Source: Myroides fluvii (GTDB taxonomy: Bacteria > Bacteroidota > Bacteroidia > Flavobacteriales > Flavobacteriaceae). Taken from it: a stretch of 64,000 bases of DNA. Numbering within the stretch: the first letter of the stretch is position 1; each line of letters opens with the position of its first letter. Positions 48,001-56,976 of this stretch are shown piece after piece. The notes under the pieces were generated by a model. That model was not told the DNA's origin. It did no database searches and saw nothing but the letters and a program-made list of their open reading frames with translations. A program made the position numbers and the translations under genes. The stretch spans positions 310,001 through 374,000 of the forward strand of contig NZ_CP039934.1 of the NCBI RefSeq assembly GCF_009792295.1, read 5' to 3'.

Positions 48001-48963
48001 TTACTGATATTTCTTCAACGCTAATTTCACTTTAGTTCCTTCCTGAACTTCAACGGGATGATTAAAGTACAAGGCTCTATTATTTTTAAACTTGGCACAA
48101 ACAAGATAACCATCTCCATTAAAATACGATTGTTGTACTTCAACTTCCACTACGCCTTTTTGTTTGGAAATCATCAATTGATGTGGATAGATTAACAGCA
48201 CTTCATCTTCTTTGGTATCAGGGGTAAAATCAGAAATATACAATTCGTTCACTTCACCAAATAGCGTAGCGACGTATTTATCTGAGGGATATTCATATAA
48301 ATCTTGTGTATCTCCATAATCCACTACTCGACCGTCTTTGAGCACGATGGTTTCATCAGCAAAGCTCAATACATCCATACTATCGTGAGTAGCGACAATG
48401 CAAGTAATATTATTTTCTTTGAGGTAGGCAAAAATCTTGCGACGCAAAACGCTTCTTCTTGCATAATCAATATGGCTAAACGGTTCATCTAATAACAATA
48501 CCTCTGGTGCTACTGCTAAAGCTCTAGCAATAGCTACACGTTGTTGTTGACCACCGCTCAAAAGCTTGACTTTTACATCGGCAAAGGCGGTCATTTCAAT
48601 TAGCTCTAATAACTCTGCTATTTTTGCTTGCTTTTTTTCTAAGTTAAAATTTGAAAGGTACTTACCGATATTTTCAGCAACACTCGTATGGGGCATTAAA
48701 TCAAAATCTTGAGCTAAATAGCGCATATTATCCATACCTGGTACCAGATTATAAGCAGGACCGAGTACTTGATTGTTTTTCCAAAAAATTTCACCTTGAT
48801 CTAAGTCGTGTAAACCGTAAATCAATTTCAATAGGGTACTTTTTCCACATCCACTTTCACCGAGCAAAGCTACGTGTTTTCCTTTTTCAATAACTAAATC
48901 AATGGCGTCTATAACGGTGAAATTGGCTGTATAACTAAACGATATATTTTTTAATAAAAGCAT
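48001..48963 (-). CDS. ABC transporter ATP-binding protein (PotA/CysA-like)
   Basis: A 320-aa ATPase. Walker A is GESGCGKST near residue 34, the Q loop follows, the signature is LSGGQQQRVAIARAL near 134, and Walker B is VLLLDEPFSHID. Residues 230-320 form a TOBE-like C-terminal domain, as in importer ATPases of the PotA/CysA/MalK type. No permease or binding-protein gene is next to it, so its partner and substrate are unknown. It lies tail-to-tail with the DUF5686 gene (28 bp). TATCTTTG on the minus strand at 48988-48981 may be its -7 element. Confidence 0.88.
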   Translation of the reverse strand: MLLLKNISFSYTANFTVIDAIDLVIEKGKHVALLGESGCGKSTLLKLIYGLHDLDQGEIFWKNNQVLGPAYNLVPGMDNMRYLAQDFDLMPHTSVAENIGKYLSNFNLEKKQAKIAELLELIEMTAFADVKVKLLSGGQQQRVAIARALAVAPEVLLLDEPFSHIDYARRSVLRRKIFAYLKENNITCIVATHDSMDVLSFADETIVLKDGRVVDYGDTQDLYEYPSDKYVATLFGEVNELYISDFTPDTKEDEVLLIYPHQLMISKQKGVVEVEVQQSYFNGDGYLVCAKFKNNRALYFNHPVEVQEGTKVKLALKKYQ

Positions 48964-49051
48964 GTCAAGATTTTAAAGTACAAAGATAAAAATATCTTAG
49001 GATGGACTCTATAAAATTCCAAGAAAGACACAAAAATAATAGTGTAAAAAA

Positions 49052-49079
49052 AGGGATAAGTCACAATTGGCTTATCCCT
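49052..49079 (-). terminator. Terminator downstream of trxB
   Basis: AGGGATAAG and CTTATCCCT pair around a 10-nt loop; on the minus strand seven T follow. It lies about 70 bp past the trxB stop. Confidence 0.82.
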
Positions 49080-49147
49080 AATTTATTATGTATTTTCTTG
49101 CGGTCAAAATCCATTTTAAAATGGAAATCTCCTGCTTGTTTTTAGGA

Positions 49148-50092
49148 TTATTCTTGAGAAGCTAAATAGCGTTCAGCATCTAAAGCTGCAATACAGCCAG
49201 ATCCTGCTGCAGTAATTGCTTGTCTGTAGTCTTTATCTTGTACATCTCCACATGCAAAAACACCTTCAATATTTGTTTTGCTCGTTTTACCTGTAGTGAT
49301 TAGATATCCTGTTTCGTCCATTGTTAATTGCCCTTTGAAGATATCTGTATTGGGTTTATGACCAATTGCAACGAAAAAACCAGTTGCGGGAATGTCTTGT
49401 TCAACTCCCGTTTCGTTATTTTTAACTTTGATTCCCGTCACTACCTGACCATCACCTAATACCTCAACTGTACTAGTACTCAGTAAGATTTCGATATTTT
49501 CTGTTTGACGAACGCGGTCTTCCATAATTTTAGAAGCTCTAAATTTATCGCTGCGCACTAACATGGTCACTTTTTTACACAGTTTAGAGAGGTAATGTGC
49601 TTCTTCACAAGCTGAATCTCCTGCTCCAACAATAACCACTTCTTGGTTTCTGTAGAAGAATCCATCACAAACTGCACAAGCAGAAACTCCTCCTCCAAGG
49701 TTTAAATAATGTTGTTCCGAAGGCAATCCCAAATACATCGCGGTTGCTCCTGTTGAAATAATCACCGTATCAGCGTGTACCTCGGTTGTTTCGTTTACCC
49801 AAACTTTTTTAACAGCTCCACTTAAATCAACTTTAGTCACCCATCCATCTCTTACTTCTGTTCCAAAGCGCTTAGCTTGAGCCTCTAGTTGTAGCATCAT
49901 TTCAGGTCCTGTAACACCTTCTGGATATCCTGGGAAGTTTTCTACATCATTTGTTGTTGTTAATTGCCCTCCTGGTTGTAATCCTTGGTATAAAACAGGA
50001 GACATATTCGCTCTAGCAGCGTAAATTGCAGCCGTATATCCTGCAGGTCCTGATCCAATAATTAAACACTTTGTTCTTTCTATCGTTGACAT
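49148..50092 (-). CDS. trxB: Thioredoxin reductase
   Basis: A 314-aa flavoenzyme. FAD-binding GSGPAGYTAAIYAARA is near residue 13, the redox-active disulfide is CAVC in SACAVCDGFFYR near 137, the NADPH loop is GAGDSACEEA, and FACGDVQDKDYRQAITAAGSG is near the C-terminus. It reduces thioredoxin with NADPH in the cytoplasm. It is monocistronic with a consensus promoter and its own terminator. Confidence 0.97.
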   Translation of the reverse strand: MSTIERTKCLIIGSGPAGYTAAIYAARANMSPVLYQGLQPGGQLTTTNDVENFPGYPEGVTGPEMMLQLEAQAKRFGTEVRDGWVTKVDLSGAVKKVWVNETTEVHADTVIISTGATAMYLGLPSEQHYLNLGGGVSACAVCDGFFYRNQEVVIVGAGDSACEEAHYLSKLCKKVTMLVRSDKFRASKIMEDRVRQTENIEILLSTSTVEVLGDGQVVTGIKVKNNETGVEQDIPATGFFVAIGHKPNTDIFKGQLTMDETGYLITTGKTSKTNIEGVFACGDVQDKDYRQAITAAGSGCIAALDAERYLASQE

Positions 50093-50118
50093 AATACTCT
50101 TTTTATTAATTGTAAAAA

Positions 50119-50148
50119 CAAAAATACCCTTTTTCCGTGCTTTTCAAA
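50119..50148 (-). promoter_or_regulatory. Promoter of trxB
   Basis: On the minus strand TTTG at 50148-50145, 18 bp, TATTTTTG at 50126-50119. Both elements fit the Bacteroidota consensus. The leader to the ATG at 50092 would be about 20 nt. Confidence 0.8.
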
Positions 50149-50293
50149 GTACTTTTATAAAGAAATAACTTATATCAACATAAAGAAAGCCTATCAATGG
50201 AAAATAGATTCCCTTGTTTTTTCATGGGGAAACGCCTCCTTTTTTTCTTTTGGGGTACCTCTATTTTTACAACAAATTTATACCACTCCAATT

Positions 50294-51568
50294 TTACTTA
50301 GCATCTAAGTGAAGATAGCCCGTTTTCTTTACCGTATAACTTGTATTCTTCGTTTTTTTCTCATACGTAATGAGGTAATAATAGGTTCCTGCTGACAATT
50401 TACCTCCGCCTTTTTGAGTCCCTCTAAATACATTGCCTTCGCTATTGTAATTTTTAGTTTCGTAGATTTTTGTTCCCCATCTATTGAAAAGTTGAACCTT
50501 GTTGTTTGGGTATTTATCAATATTTTTAATGATAAAGTAGTCGTTGTTATCTCTTCCCGTAGCATTGACGTAATTGTAAATCACCAACTCATCATCCTCT
50601 GGTCCATTGTCAACCATACGTGCTAACGTAAAATATCCAAAATTAGAAATATTTGCTGGAGTGGTTATTGTTTTATTTTCCCTATCGACAACTCCTCCTA
50701 AATCTTCCCATTGCTTTACTGCTGAATTCCAATGAACAATGTGTAAATTTTGTTCGGTATTTTGTAACAAATCGGGCAATAGAGTATGCTCATCCCAACT
50801 TAATGTCAGCATAAAACTAGTTTGATTCTTTTTTGCTGTTTCGACCTTCCAATATTCACGGGTATTTATTTGTTTGATTTCAGGCACATGGGTTTGGTGT
50901 ATTTCAAAAAAAGCAGGATCATGATAGACATAATTACACAGTACGACATCCTTGTTATTTTTAGGAGCACTGATACTAGCTGGTCGATAGTGTTGTTTGT
51001 TTCCCACAGGAAAAATAAAGGGCTCTGCTCCTACTTTTTCTACCGCTCCATCAACAAAACTACTAGCGCTGCTATTTTTATATTTGGCGTTGGGCATAAA
51101 ACTCATCAATCCAGCGGGTTGATTGGTGACCGTATTGACAACAGCATCCACGATAATCACTCCTTCTTTAAAGTTAGCTTCTCCCCAAATATCGAGATTG
51201 GCTTTTAGATCAAACCAAAACGCTGTATTGAGATCAAAAGTAACCTTATGGAGGTCCACAACCTTGTTGCCTGCAATAATCGTATGTTGCTCTTTTGTAC
51301 TTACAAATCGCACTTCACCCGTGTCTAAGGTTTTAGTGTAGGTAAAAGCTCCATCATTAGTAAAATTCCCAAAGTAATACGCCAATCCATCATTGACTAA
51401 CTGTCCTTGTGTCTGATTGGAAAAATCCGAATACGAACTCAAAATAGTTTTACTATTCACTTGTAGTATTCCTTTGTTAAAAAAAACATTATTTTGCGCA
51501 ATCCCTATACTTGGACTACATACTATAGTACTAGCAAGCAGCAAATGAAGCGAGTATTTTTTTTTCAT
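50294..51568 (-). CDS. T9SS substrate with gliding-motility-type (type B) C-terminal domain
   Basis: A 424-aa exported protein with a signal peptide (cleavage near residue 24). The middle is a beta-rich surface region with no family I can name. The last 85 residues match the gliding-motility-associated sorting domain (TIGR04131/CHU_C): YPNNKVQLFNRWGTKIYET, a Gly-rich turn, then LSAGTYYYLITYE and a final GYLHL strand. In Flavobacterium johnsoniae such type B substrates depend on SprF-like proteins; a SprF-like gene starts the same-strand series 6 kb upstream. Likely cell-surface. Confidence 0.86.
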   Translation of the reverse strand: MKKKYSLHLLLASTIVCSPSIGIAQNNVFFNKGILQVNSKTILSSYSDFSNQTQGQLVNDGLAYYFGNFTNDGAFTYTKTLDTGEVRFVSTKEQHTIIAGNKVVDLHKVTFDLNTAFWFDLKANLDIWGEANFKEGVIIVDAVVNTVTNQPAGLMSFMPNAKYKNSSASSFVDGAVEKVGAEPFIFPVGNKQHYRPASISAPKNNKDVVLCNYVYHDPAFFEIHQTHVPEIKQINTREYWKVETAKKNQTSFMLTLSWDEHTLLPDLLQNTEQNLHIVHWNSAVKQWEDLGGVVDRENKTITTPANISNFGYFTLARMVDNGPEDDELVIYNYVNATGRDNNDYFIIKNIDKYPNNKVQLFNRWGTKIYETKNYNSEGNVFRGTQKGGGKLSAGTYYYLITYEKKTKNTSYTVKKTGYLHLDAK

Positions 51569-51682
51569 GGTATTCTAAATTAATCTCACTATTGGTTGAC
51601 TCATTGCCAAATAGCAAGGCATATGAAAATTATCATTTGTATTTCAATTGGCTAAAGCCCTATGTATCGATTAGATTTTGAC

Positions 51683-52825
51683 TTACTGAAGTACAGCGTT
51701 TTGCGGTTTATTTTTTGTTTTACAAACAGCATCTTCCGTTCGTTTAAAACTTTCATAACTCCTAAATCCACTGATCAGTATGAGATCTGCCTCTGTATCT
51801 TGTTCGGGATCACCTGTTGCTTTTAACCTGAGGTATTCGTTATACCTGCATTGGTTGATATATTGAGAAAAATTCTTTTTATACGTAGCATTAATAAATT
51901 GCGAGAGATAACTTCTGTTCGTCATTAAGTCACTCAAAAGGTCTGTAATTTTCAGTTGAGGATTTAAAAAGGGTTTAGTTTCTAGGATATAAGTTTCGAA
52001 CTTTTGCTTGTCAATTGCCAGTTCTTTTACCTTTTTACACCCGTCTAGGTCAAAATTCTTTTCCTCTTCTAAAATATCTTCTGTTATCTGGGCAAAATTT
52101 TCGCAAAACAGATTGTAACAAAGACTAATGTTAAAAAACATAAATAAAAAGTTAGGGATTAACTGCCCTACAAGAAGATTTGTTTGAAGTTGTGGAAATA
52201 TATAAAAAACAATAGATCCTGGAAATAACAAAAATCCAATAGCAAAAATGGGATAGAGCCAAAATAGAGAATCTCGTTCTTCGTCTGAAGAATAATTGGC
52301 AATGTTCTTTCTATACTTCAACAAGCGAAAGAGAGATAATAATAAATAAATTAAATTAAAAACAGTAGTTGTAATCCCCTCTTCATTGGAAAGCAAAAAA
52401 GTAAATATACTCTTCATTGGCAAAAGCCCTTCCATTTGTATTTCGAGCCCCGTAATGTGGTAGAAAAGAAAACCAAGACACAACGTCAAGGTAATTCCAT
52501 AGTGAAAGTATTTAAATTTTTCTTTCTTCTTCAAGCGAGTCAAGATAAAAATAAGATGATAAAACAAGGTAGGCATTAACAAAGTAGACAAAAAGTTCAC
52601 TCCTTTCAAGCAGGGTAAGCGCCAAATTTGAAATACTTCAAAAAACGTCGTACTATGAAAGAAAATGCAAACAATATAGAACAAGATCAAAACAAGGGTT
52701 GTTTTTCTCACCCCTACATCATTTTTATCATCAATTAGTTTAAGTCCCAATAAAGCCAAACAAAAGAGGGCTGAAAATATTGAGGAGGAGAATGATACTC
52801 CTAAAAAAAGGTATTCGTAATCCAT
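51683..52825 (-). CDS. Membrane-embedded AraC-like protein with degenerate C-terminus
   Basis: A 380-aa protein from ATG 52825, 10 bp after the upstream stop; a GTG at 52858 would overlap that gene by 23 bp. About seven hydrophobic segments cover residues 5-225, then an AraC-like region covers about 275-375. The first HTH (LLSDLMTNRSYLSQFINATY) is well kept. The second is worn: ILISGFRSYESFKRTEDAV keeps GF and F but lacks the usual F-x-R-x-FKK. DNA binding may be altered or depend on the partner gene next to it. Confidence 0.77.
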   Translation of the reverse strand: MDYEYLFLGVSFSSSIFSALFCLALLGLKLIDDKNDVGVRKTTLVLILFYIVCIFFHSTTFFEVFQIWRLPCLKGVNFLSTLLMPTLFYHLIFILTRLKKKEKFKYFHYGITLTLCLGFLFYHITGLEIQMEGLLPMKSIFTFLLSNEEGITTTVFNLIYLLLSLFRLLKYRKNIANYSSDEERDSLFWLYPIFAIGFLLFPGSIVFYIFPQLQTNLLVGQLIPNFLFMFFNISLCYNLFCENFAQITEDILEEEKNFDLDGCKKVKELAIDKQKFETYILETKPFLNPQLKITDLLSDLMTNRSYLSQFINATYKKNFSQYINQCRYNEYLRLKATGDPEQDTEADLILISGFRSYESFKRTEDAVCKTKNKPQNAVLQ

Positions 52826-52835
52826 AATTATTTTT

Positions 52836-53954
52836 TTATTGTTGTCGTTTTTCAGCACTTTGTACAGCTCTTAAATAATGGCGATAATCTGAAAATCCTG
52901 CCTGGAGTACTAAATCTTCCAGGCTGTTTTCTTTGCCTATTGCCTGAAGGTATTTCACTTCTTTCAGTCTCCAACAATTGATAAATTGACAAACATTACA
53001 ATGGTAGGTTACATTAATAAACTTGGACATATAAGTTCTATTAACACCAAAATAACTCACGAGGGTATCCAAGCGAAAATCCTTTTTGGTATAAGGTTTA
53101 TCTTTAGTAAAATAGTTGACAATATCTTGTTGTGTCAATAGGTTATCTACACCAGTATTCGAGTTAATAAATGTAGATTCTAACAGCTCATTTGCCAAGG
53201 TACCTGTTTGATCCACAGCGACAATCTGTCCTGAAGACAGCATTACATTAGTTTTATAGGCTACTGGAATTTTTATTCTATTTTTTTCCAACAACATATT
53301 AAATGTCAATATGATATGTTGAAAAGAAAGTACAAAAACCGTTATACCTTGTACAATAATGCTGTAATTGTTCAAACTAAAGAAAAGGGTGAATATCAAT
53401 TTAAAAGTCAAGATTAAGTGAACCCAATTCAATCTTTTAATTCGAATTTTTCGCTTGTTTTTTTCTTGGTGATACAAATACACTCTCCTCCAACACAGTA
53501 CCGTATAGACACCTGTATTTAGGGTAATATAAATGCTCAAATATCGAGCGGAAAAAGTTTGAAAGTCCAATTGTTGATACCCATTGGTTTGTGCCAATGC
53601 ATAAATAAAAGCATAAGACAGCACAAATACGACAAAAGTCATTTGATATTGCAAATAGTTAAACTTCTTTTTTGCTGGAATGATATAGCAAATAAAGTGG
53701 TAAAAACACACCTGAGACAAGGTGATAAACAACGACATCGCTGGGAGCAAAAAAAGGCGACCTCCCGTTAATTTCTGTGTTAGATTATCTGTAGCCCACA
53801 AAGCTATTAAAGCTAAATAATATCCTCCTAAGGTTCTTAAAATTGGTATTTCGGTTACGGAAAGGTTTTTATAAAAAACTACCATTAGAATAATTCCACA
53901 TGTCATAGATGAAATCATTGGAATGGAAATTAAAATGTACTTCAATAGTTCCAT
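52836..53954 (-). CDS. Membrane-embedded AraC-like protein with degenerate C-terminus
   Basis: A 372-aa protein with about seven hydrophobic segments over residues 5-220 and an AraC-like tail over about 275-372. The first HTH is recognisable (LVSYFGVNRTYMSKFINVTY). The second ends early: VLQAGFSDYRHYLRAVQSA keeps the GFSD core but lacks the FKK and P-x-x-YR tail. It resembles its downstream partner in layout and in wear. It lies in the T9SS-linked locus, about 100 bp after the CI-like HTH gene. Confidence 0.77.
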   Translation of the reverse strand: MELLKYILISIPMISSMTCGIILMVVFYKNLSVTEIPILRTLGGYYLALIALWATDNLTQKLTGGRLFLLPAMSLFITLSQVCFYHFICYIIPAKKKFNYLQYQMTFVVFVLSYAFIYALAQTNGYQQLDFQTFSARYLSIYITLNTGVYTVLCWRRVYLYHQEKNKRKIRIKRLNWVHLILTFKLIFTLFFSLNNYSIIVQGITVFVLSFQHIILTFNMLLEKNRIKIPVAYKTNVMLSSGQIVAVDQTGTLANELLESTFINSNTGVDNLLTQQDIVNYFTKDKPYTKKDFRLDTLVSYFGVNRTYMSKFINVTYHCNVCQFINCWRLKEVKYLQAIGKENSLEDLVLQAGFSDYRHYLRAVQSAEKRQQ

Positions 53955-54056
53955 TGTTTTTTCTTTTACTGTTCTATTTTTACTAGCTTTTTTATTTTAT
54001 AAGCGCTCAATTAACAATAGCAAAAACACCTTTATTTCTTCTACACCCTCACATGC

Positions 54057-54701
54057 TTAACAAGGTAAATGTTTGATCCACTGAAACACTTCAATTATTT
54101 CACTTTCTTTTACCGTGTAAGTTTCTCCCGTATCTTTTTTTAAGTAAAGCACCTTTTCCTGCTGATCTACTTGTACTAGTTGATGGCTTATAAAACCTTT
54201 TTTAGCTAGTAAAAACACAAAGTTTTGACCTACTTCAACAGTTGAAAAATCTACCTTTTTGCAAAACACATAGACCAAGGACGATTTCTCCTCTCCTTGT
54301 ATTGTAGCATATAGTTGAATCACAATATCGAAGCAAACTTGTTTGGGGTAATAAATTTGTTTGAGTTTTTGATATTTTCCTTCTATACTCAAATAGTATT
54401 CCAAATAATCGTTGATGTAAATAATTGGTATATTTATATAGTTCTTTTCAATGGTTTTATTGGGATAATCAATAAAAAATAATTCATTTAAATCGATACC
54501 ATATTCGTTACACACTTGAATTAACTTGGAGTAACACAGTGTATTTCTCTTTTTCCAAGAGGAAATCGTATTGGGTTTTAAATTAAAAATAGAGGCTAAT
54601 TCTTTTGCTGACTTTACACCTAATAAAATTTTTAATCTAGTTAAAATTTCTTTTGAAGAATTAATCACCTGCGGTGATTTTGTTAATTGACTGTTCATCA
54701 T
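54057..54701 (-). CDS. Phage-CI-like HTH regulator
   Basis: A 214-aa protein. Residues 15-75 form a lambda-repressor-type HTH in the style of the phage CI family (LLGVKSAKELASIFNLKPNT, then ISSWKKRNTLCYSKLIQVC). The C-terminal 130 residues are beta-rich, with a strand pattern compatible with an S24-like fold, but I cannot identify the Ser/Lys dyad. No phage genes are near. A 28-bp dyad (54769-54796) and a smaller one (54734-54745) lie just upstream, fitting autoregulation. Confidence 0.78.
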   Translation of the reverse strand: MMNSQLTKSPQVINSSKEILTRLKILLGVKSAKELASIFNLKPNTISSWKKRNTLCYSKLIQVCNEYGIDLNELFFIDYPNKTIEKNYINIPIIYINDYLEYYLSIEGKYQKLKQIYYPKQVCFDIVIQLYATIQGEEKSSLVYVFCKKVDFSTVEVGQNFVFLLAKKGFISHQLVQVDQQEKVLYLKKDTGETYTVKESEIIEVFQWIKHLPC

Positions 54702-54733
54702 AGTTCTGTATCATTATACTTTTACCTTTTTTA

Positions 54734-54745
54734 GTTGCAAGCAAC
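54734..54745. promoter_or_regulatory. Small dyad upstream of CI-like gene
   Basis: GTTGC and GCAAC surround AA, 33 bp before the start of the HTH gene. It is short, and is offered as a possible operator only. Confidence 0.35.
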
Positions 54746-54768
54746 GAGTTTGGTAAAATAGGATAAGT

Positions 54769-54796
54769 AATTCAGGTGAGTGCACCCACCTGAATT
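54769..54796. promoter_or_regulatory. 28-bp near-perfect dyad, candidate operator
   Basis: AATTCAGGTG at 54769-54778 and CACCTGAATT at 54787-54796 are exact inverted repeats around a GTGCAC core; only one symmetric pair (54779/54786) fails to match. There is no T run directly after it on either strand, so a terminator is less likely. It lies 68 bp upstream of the CI-like gene start and 16 bp after the stop of the preceding gene. Confidence 0.6.
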
Positions 54797-54811
54797 CAAT
54801 AAAGTAAAAAT

Positions 54812-56065
54812 CTATTTTGCTGTAAACTCTAGGATTACTTCATAATCACCCTCTGCTATCGGAAAATACATTTTTCCATTTCCGAGGTTAAAATCTACTT
54901 TGGTTTGCATTTCGTGAATAATAACATCTGTTACTACAGTAGTAACGAGTTTTTTTCCGTCAAAAACCTGAATATTCAATACGCGATCAATATGTCGTGC
55001 TTCAGCAGGTAGCTTGCCGTCAATCTCTATTCTTTTTGCTTTAGCCCCTGTAATTTTTGTTGAGGTCTTGTAGATAAAAACAGCATCGCCATCAATTGTA
55101 TTTCCTGTTTTTATCACCTTATCTGTCGTAATTTTATTTCCTATTTCTTCTTTTATAATTTGCGTATTGTTTGTAATGGAATTAATCACCGTTTCCGACA
55201 AATCGGCCACTACTTTTTCATTCGTTTCTGGGTCAATATAATAAACACTATTAGCTGGAATATCATCAATAGCATCTACCGTAAAATAAACGTTTCCACC
55301 TTGATTTAAAATGTTGGTAATTTCATTTTTGATGGTTTCATTGTTCTCGATAATAGTAGTCACATCAGCAGTAAGATTCAGGTAATCTACTCGATTGTCC
55401 TCTCCTAAATATTGGTAAAATACTTCCCCTTTTTTGGTCGTTGTAAAATCTGGAGCCACATTGACGTCAACAAAAACCGGAGCTTGTCCATCCTCTTCAA
55501 TTTTTGCTTTTTTAAAGAAAGTACGCGTTTCAAATTCTTTGATATTTTCTTCTAATTGTACAGGAGTACGGATATAAGCAGAAGTAGTTTCATCGTAACT
55601 GATGCTGTAGATTTTACCGTCTACTGGATCAATAACAAGGGCGGCTTGACTCAATGCTTTATCGCTACTATTAGGGTTTGTAGGAACTAAGACATCCACT
55701 ACTCTTTTCAGTTCACCTAAATTAAGTTGATCACCATTCCCATTCCCATTAATGATATTGGTAACTGAGGTTTCTAAAGTTACTTGATCTATAATTTGAT
55801 TCCACTGATTGGCATTCCAAAAATAAAATCCTTTGGGTAAAGCATCTCCTGTATTAAACACAAGTAAACTTTCAACTTGTTCTCCTTCAATTGGAGAAAA
55901 ATTAGTTTCATTGGTCAATTGTACTCTTGGAATTAAAATCCCTTTATTTCCTGCTTCTACATCTAACATAGCCGAATTAGCTGGTGTAGGAGTTCCAATA
56001 CCTACTTGTGCATTTGCTGCAAAATTTGCGCCTAATACTAGCGCGAAGAATATAATTCTTTTCAT
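54812..56065 (-). CDS. Secreted surface protein with GIGTPTP-type N-terminus
   Basis: A 417-aa protein with a signal peptide (cleavage near residue 19). It then has QVGIGTPTPANSAMLDVEAG and KGILIPRVQL, an N-terminal motif common in large secreted proteins of Bacteroidota, often followed by fibre-like repeats. Residues 215-300 contain a repeat-like run (TTIIENNETIKNEITNILN, then NSITNNTQIIKEEIGNK). I see no T9SS sorting domain. It follows the 295-aa gene by 23 bp and probably shares its transcript. Function is unknown; a surface structure is inferred. Confidence 0.74.
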   Translation of the reverse strand: MKRIIFFALVLGANFAANAQVGIGTPTPANSAMLDVEAGNKGILIPRVQLTNETNFSPIEGEQVESLLVFNTGDALPKGFYFWNANQWNQIIDQVTLETSVTNIINGNGNGDQLNLGELKRVVDVLVPTNPNSSDKALSQAALVIDPVDGKIYSISYDETTSAYIRTPVQLEENIKEFETRTFFKKAKIEEDGQAPVFVDVNVAPDFTTTKKGEVFYQYLGEDNRVDYLNLTADVTTIIENNETIKNEITNILNQGGNVYFTVDAIDDIPANSVYYIDPETNEKVVADLSETVINSITNNTQIIKEEIGNKITTDKVIKTGNTIDGDAVFIYKTSTKITGAKAKRIEIDGKLPAEARHIDRVLNIQVFDGKKLVTTVVTDVIIHEMQTKVDFNLGNGKMYFPIAEGDYEVILEFTAK

Positions 56066-56088
56066 ATATTAAAATTTATTTTTTATTT

Positions 56089-56976
56089 TTAATTCAATTT
56101 TTCAATGATAATATTGATTTGTTTTTTAACGTTGTATGAACTGTTATCTGGTAGTCCTATTGCAGTAATGCGATACATTTCAGCAGTAGCCTCAAGTGCA
56201 ATAATAATTACGCCCATTTCGTTTTTAGATAGCCTTAGATAATCATAACCATTCCCATCATCACGATACATATAATTCCAGCTACGAGAAGAAAGTTCTT
56301 TTGTACGATAGATAGTAGTAGTGACAGTAGGACTGCTTAATCCTTGTTTGCTAAACCATATGGATGCAATATTGGGACGATTGACATCATACTTAAATTG
56401 CAAATAGGCTAAATCTTTGAAAGGATTCCCTTTACTACTAAACAAATCAACTGCTCTTACACAAAAATCCCCTATTCGTATTTCCGAATTAACTTCTATA
56501 TTACCTTCCCATAAAGTGGCTTTACTTGCACGGCGAATTCTATCCCAAGAAATAATATCCCATGATCCGTTGTGATTGCTTACAATAGACATATACTCAC
56601 CAGGAAGAAGCTCCTGAGAACCAACGCTAGTACCATAAGCATTACCAGCTCTAAACCCCTGCCCTGACTGTGTTTTAACCGTTAACTTTTTGGTCGGTGA
56701 CATATTTTTAATTTGATACGTACGTCCTGTAGCTAAATCATTCATTTTAGCCGTTGTAGGTAACACAAAAGTCCCATCTCCCGTAGCTCCCGTATAGGTA
56801 AGCGTATAATCATCATCGTTGATATCATAAGGTGAAGTCCCAGATATTTCGTGGTATTTACCCGAAAATGATCCATTAACGGTTAGCGTACTTGACGCAT
56901 TAGGAGTATTAATCCCGACTTGAGCCCATGACAAACCTGTTGTTAATACCATGGTAATCCATAGTCTTTTTTTCAT
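56089..56976 (-). CDS. Secreted surface protein, related N-terminus to its neighbour
   Basis: A 295-aa exported protein with a signal peptide (MKKRLWITMVLTTGLSWA, cleavage near residue 18). It begins QVGINTPNASSTLTVNGSF, matching the pattern of the next gene's N-terminus. Residues 45-150 resemble a fibre-like beta region (TYQIKNMSPTKKLTVKTQSG). No sorting domain or enzymatic motif is visible. It is the second gene of the SprF series, about 600 bp after it, and 23 bp before the 417-aa gene. Confidence 0.73.
   Translation of the reverse strand: MKKRLWITMVLTTGLSWAQVGINTPNASSTLTVNGSFSGKYHEISGTSPYDINDDDYTLTYTGATGDGTFVLPTTAKMNDLATGRTYQIKNMSPTKKLTVKTQSGQGFRAGNAYGTSVGSQELLPGEYMSIVSNHNGSWDIISWDRIRRASKATLWEGNIEVNSEIRIGDFCVRAVDLFSSKGNPFKDLAYLQFKYDVNRPNIASIWFSKQGLSSPTVTTTIYRTKELSSRSWNYMYRDDGNGYDYLRLSKNEMGVIIIALEATAEMYRITAIGLPDNSSYNVKKQINIIIEKLN

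Noticed and set aside
54057..54701. CI-like repressor as part of a prophage
   Set aside because: No integrase, structural or lysis genes lie nearby; neighbours are surface proteins and regulators.
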